The notes beneath the pieces were generated by a model. That model saw only the letters and a list, made by a program, of their open reading frames with translations. It was not told the origin of the DNA and did not search any database. The position numbers and the translations under genes are program-made. A DNA stretch of 64,000 bases from Uloborus plumipes (Eukaryota; Arthropoda; Arachnida; Araneae; Uloboridae): positions 1 to 64,000 of the forward strand of contig JAXGGA010003868.1 in NCBI GenBank assembly GCA_038373865.1, read 5' to 3'. Positions 58,278 to 64,000 of this stretch are shown piece after piece (position 1 is the stretch's first letter; each line of letters begins with the position of its first letter).

Positions 58278-58951
58278 TTAAGGCTACAGTGGACAAATAA
58301 AATGAATTTTTTTCAATTATTGATTTACATGTCTAAAACTTTGTGTGCTTGTATTATTGTATATTTACGACATCTAAAAGCATAAACAACACAAATTAGT
58401 GCAAAAACAATGAATATTTTTTTTCAAATTTCAAATTTAAATATTTTTTTAACAAAATTTCAAAATGTTCCAGGCGTCGCAATTTTTTTTCAAACTTTGA
58501 ATTTCCACTTAATTTCCAATTATTAGGCATGACTGCATAAAACAATGCATTACATGCAACGTTTCATGTGATAGTTTATAAAAGATGGCTGAAAATGAAA
58601 ATTTATATGATTTTTTTCAACTGAAAATTTTTATTTTCAGCCATCTTTTATAAACTATCTCATAAAACATTGCATATAATGCATTGTTTTGTGCCATCAT
58701 GCCTAATGATTGGAAATTAAGTAGAAATTCCAAGTTTGAAAAAAAATTGCGACGCCTGGAACATTTTGAAATTTTGTTAAAAAAATATTTAAATTTGAAA
58801 TTTGAAAAAAAGTATTGATTGTTTTTGCACTAATTTGTGTTGTTTATGCTTTTAGATGTCGTAAATATACAATAATACAAGCACACAAAGTTTTAGACAC
58901 ATAAATCAATAATTGAAAAAAATCAATTTGATTTGTCCACTGTAGCCTTAA
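58278..58951. mobile_element. Foldback MITE, 674 bp, TTAA ends
   Basis: TTAAGGCTACAGTGGACAAA and its inverse at the right end; TTAA on both sides fits a piggyBac or Kolobok-type target. Arms of about 325 bases are over 90 percent complementary (GCTTGTATTATTGTATATTT) with a loop of about 20 bases near 58615. Non-coding. Confidence 0.87.
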
Positions 58952-58999
58952 GAATGATAGTTCTCATATGTTTTTTATTTCTACCTCGTCACAACTAAA

Positions 59000-61475
<2,476 letters not shown>

Positions 61476-61530
<55 letters not shown>
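61476..61530. repeat. (TA)n microsatellite between two elements
   Basis: About 27 TA units joining the pogo-type element to the foldback. Confidence 0.93.
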
Positions 61531-61532
<2 letters not shown>

Positions 61533-62160
61533 ACCAATAGCCCAATAGCTAATTTCTAAACCGTTAGAGATAAGCATATAGTTTATTTAGGAAAAAATCT
61601 CCAAATTACGAAAGGAATTCTGGGTCTATTCAATGTTTTTCAAAAAATCAAATTTTGAAAGAGTTACGAAATTTAAATTTTTATACACCCCTTCAGTCCT
61701 ATCAATCATATTTAGTAAAACATTCTTGACACTGAAGCGTTTAAAACTAAAAAAAAATCACTCTTCTACGACAAAAATTGACCGAGTTATGACGTTTTGA
61801 AAAATCAAGATTTTGAAGGATTTCTCATACGGTCCCTAAAGCGATCTCTCGATGACGTCATGAAACAATGCAAAATCTTGATTTTTCAAAACGTCATAAC
61901 TCGGTCAATTTTTGTCGTAGAGATCTTTTCTTAGTTTTAAACGTTACAGTGTCAAGAATGTTTTACTAAATATGATTGATAGGACTGGGGGGCTGTATAA
62001 AAATTTAAATTTCGTAACTCTTTCAAAATTTGATTTTTTGAAAAACATTGAATAGACACAAATTTTCTTTCATAATTTGGAGATTTTTTCCTAAATAAAC
62101 TATATGCTTATCTCCAACGGTTTAGAAATTAGCTATTGGTCCACGATTGGAGTGGACACC

Positions 62161-62163
<3 letters not shown>
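61531..62163. mobile_element. Foldback Tc1/mariner-type MITE, left end truncated
   Basis: The arms starting GGACCAATAG.TAATTTCT pair for about 290 bases around a loop near 61830-61870 (CGATGACGTCATG). The right side continues to a terminus inverting to CAGGGTGTCCACTCCAATCG next to TA. On the left these terminal bases are replaced by (TA)n. Confidence 0.8.

Positions 62164-62191
<28 letters not shown>
62164..62191. repeat. (TA)n between two elements
   Basis: Fourteen TA units between the foldback and the Tigger-like element. Confidence 0.93.
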
Positions 62192-62194
<3 letters not shown>

Positions 62195-63357
62195 TGGAAC
62201 CAGATTAATGGAATATCGGTTAATGGAATATCCCGCTTAATGTAATACATTTTCAATGTCCCGAACCGTAGTAAATCATTTCTGTGTTAAATTTCCCGGT
62301 TAAAGGAATATCATGTTAGGAAGCAATCCCGGTTAAACGAATAATTTTTAGCCACGCTGATGTCGATCTCCTTCCATTTCCAACCCTTTTTTCCGGATTT
62401 TTCCTCCAGTAAAGAGCAATAATGATTGTGAAGCTTATGGACGGCTTCCAAAAAATGTTTTGTGACCTCGTTGAAAGTGTGCAGGGGCAAGAAAAGAGAT
62501 TCCTGGAATTTGAATGGAATGTTTCTCTAGTGTTGTATACTGTTTGTTGTCCCCACTGTGTATCGTTCCTTCTGCTTCAGAGAATGAACAATAATATTCG
62601 AATAAGCTTTACCTCTAGGGACCCAAAGGAGAGATAAGAGAATAAAGGAGTAATGGGTAAACCAACAGGTGTAAAGGACCGGGGAAGAAGACGAGGCTGT
62701 GACGAATCTCTTCCGAGAAGCGCAACGATAAGTCTACTTTGATGTTCTGAAATCATTTTCCAATTTTGCTTCGGGCTGTGCATGTGCTTGTCTCTTCATA
62801 ATGTCTTCTAAGCGAAAAGATCGTACTTTGAAAGAAAAAGTGAATTTTATTGAATATTCAAATGCTAATGTAAATGTACGCAGTTACAACTTGAAAAAAA
62901 GTTCGAGATATCGCAATCTCAAGTTTCGAAATTGTTGAAAAATAAAGAAAAAATTCTAAACGACTGGAAATTAAACAAAAACCTTAATCAAAAGAGAAAA
63001 TACACAGGTAAAGAATCAGAAGTTGAAGATGCTGCTCTCCTTCGCTGGTTTGCTGAGAAACGGGCTTGTAACGTACCTGGTCATTTAATAAGGTCATTTT
63101 TAATTGAATTTCTTAATTTCAATATGTTTAAAGTATTATTAATTAATATATTTAAATTACCATTAATTAATATGTCTAAAGTTAATTGTTATATACTTGT
63201 TGATGAATATACTTGTGGTTAAGGCAAATTTAAATGCTTTCTTGGTTTAAATGCAAGTTGGAACGTCGTGTGGATGGAATCCCGGATAATGGAATATCCC
63301 GCTTATTAGAATAATTTTCCGTGACAAATTGGCTATTCCATTAAGCGGGCTCGACTG
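62192..63357 (+). mobile_element. Tigger/pogo-type transposon, internally deleted
   Basis: CAGTGGAACCAGATTAATGG at the left and (inverted) CAGTCGAGCCCGCTTAATGG at the right, TA on both sides. The end motif TAATGGAATATCCCGCTTA is repeated inside each terminus. It encodes only the N-terminal part of a transposase. Confidence 0.82.
62801..63085 (+). pseudogene. Tigger-like transposase N-terminus with frameshift
   Basis: From ATG at 62801 the frame reads SSKRKDRTLKEKVNFIEY, then shifts in the run of seven A at 62894-62900. Afterwards FEISQSQVSKLLKNKEKIL continues in the next frame, then YTGKESEVEDAALLRWFAEK. This is the Psq-type helix-turn-helix followed by the start of the CENP-B-like DNA-binding domain seen in pogo/Tigger transposases. 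After VPG (about 63085) the sequence becomes unrelated and AT-rich, so the DDE catalytic domain is missing. It is non-functional. Confidence 0.82.
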
Positions 63358-63369
63358 TATATATATATA

Positions 63370-63984
63370 TTTACTTCAGAATCTTGTCATTCTTCAGAAA
63401 CAGAGCTATTTTCCTATCTCATTTTCTGCACGGTCAATTGAAATTTTGAACTCGAATAGCTCCTTTAGTTTTGATCACAAAGATTGCAAATTTTTTGTGT
63501 GAGAATTATTTTACAATTTTTCTCACAAATGTAAGTGAGGGGCTCTGGGGTCCCTATGAGAAGTTAAATTACGTATTTTTTCTAATTTTCTTTCCCGTTT
63601 CAAGCTTTGAATATCTGAAATCTGCTCCTCATTTTGAGAATTTTTGAAATTGGAAGCATGCATGTAAGACGAACAGTTGCGAAAACAGAGATTTCGCACG
63701 TTAATCAGATTTATAGTATGTTGTATAGAAGTAGAGTAAAAGTTCTTTATGAAATTTATACTATAAAACAAGAATCTAACATATTTGGAGTTCTTGTAGG
63801 CTATTTTGTGCAACAGCGGATACGATTGTTACCACGAAATTGCTCATCTACCCTGCGTATATAAATTTGCACATTGGTATGTTAATTTGTCTAAAAAAAG
63901 TCTTTATATTCTTGCATGTTTGTTACGCCATAGTCAATTTCCCCGTATTAAAAAAAATAACAAGTTCTATTAGTTCAAACTTAC
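63370..63984. other. No gene recognised
   Basis: The text GAGGGGCTCTGGGGTCCCTA near 63538 looks like part of a dispersed repeat, but ends were not found. Confidence 0.4.
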
Positions 63985-64000
63985 TTTTCATTCATTTCTG
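63985..64000 (-). CDS. Possible exon end running off the window
   Basis: The last 16 bases, read on the minus strand, end at a strong donor (GAAAA|GTAAGTTT). In one frame they give EMNE plus two bases, which would join to the first base of exon 57455-57540 to make a Lys codon. The phase match is suggestive but could be chance. Confidence 0.3.

Overview
The window looks like nuclear DNA from an arthropod, quite possibly an arachnid. This is inferred from the very AT-rich intergenic DNA, long introns with GT-AG splice sites, (TA)n and (GT)n microsatellites, and an arthropod-style mixture of Tc1/mariner, pogo/Tigger, hAT, piggyBac, PIF/Harbinger and Helitron-like elements. Nothing in it looks bacterial or organellar. 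The species cannot be named from the sequence.

The one cellular gene that can be identified is a transglutaminase on the minus strand. Eight exons lie between 20446 and 2986, and all intron phases join without a break. Together they encode about 378 residues: the N-terminal beta-sandwich and the catalytic core with Cys, His and Asp. The first exon(s) lie upstream and were not found. The C-terminal beta-barrel exons must lie beyond position 1. Its introns are packed with transposons: a 2.67 kb foldback carrying a piggyBac-type MITE, a hAT-type MITE, a Helitron-like element 55 bases from a splice donor, SINEs, and a 2.7 kb TAGGGTGATT transposon. One exon also has a decayed second copy at 11506-11592.

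Layout: 1-541 is the end of an LTR retrotransposon that runs off the left edge. 831-2508 is an old repeat interrupted by an internally deleted mariner. 2986-20446 is the transglutaminase. 20500-47500 has no recognisable cellular gene and holds MITEs, minisatellites and foldback elements. 47549-49849 is a hAT-type element with a nearly intact Tc1 transposon inserted in it. 50900-59000 has three foldback elements and two well-supported exons (57455-57540 and 56490-56605, minus strand) of a gene I do not recognise; a third possible exon runs off the right edge at 63985. 60501-63369 is a chain of Tc1/mariner/pogo-type elements separated by (TA)n tracts and ending in a broken Tigger-like transposase.

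The main interest is in the mobile DNA: seven foldback structures in 64 kb, three nested insertions dated by intact target duplications, a pre-insertion site preserved in the opposite arm of one palindrome, and a Tc1 transposase disabled by a single stop codon. I did not see a new defence or metabolic system.
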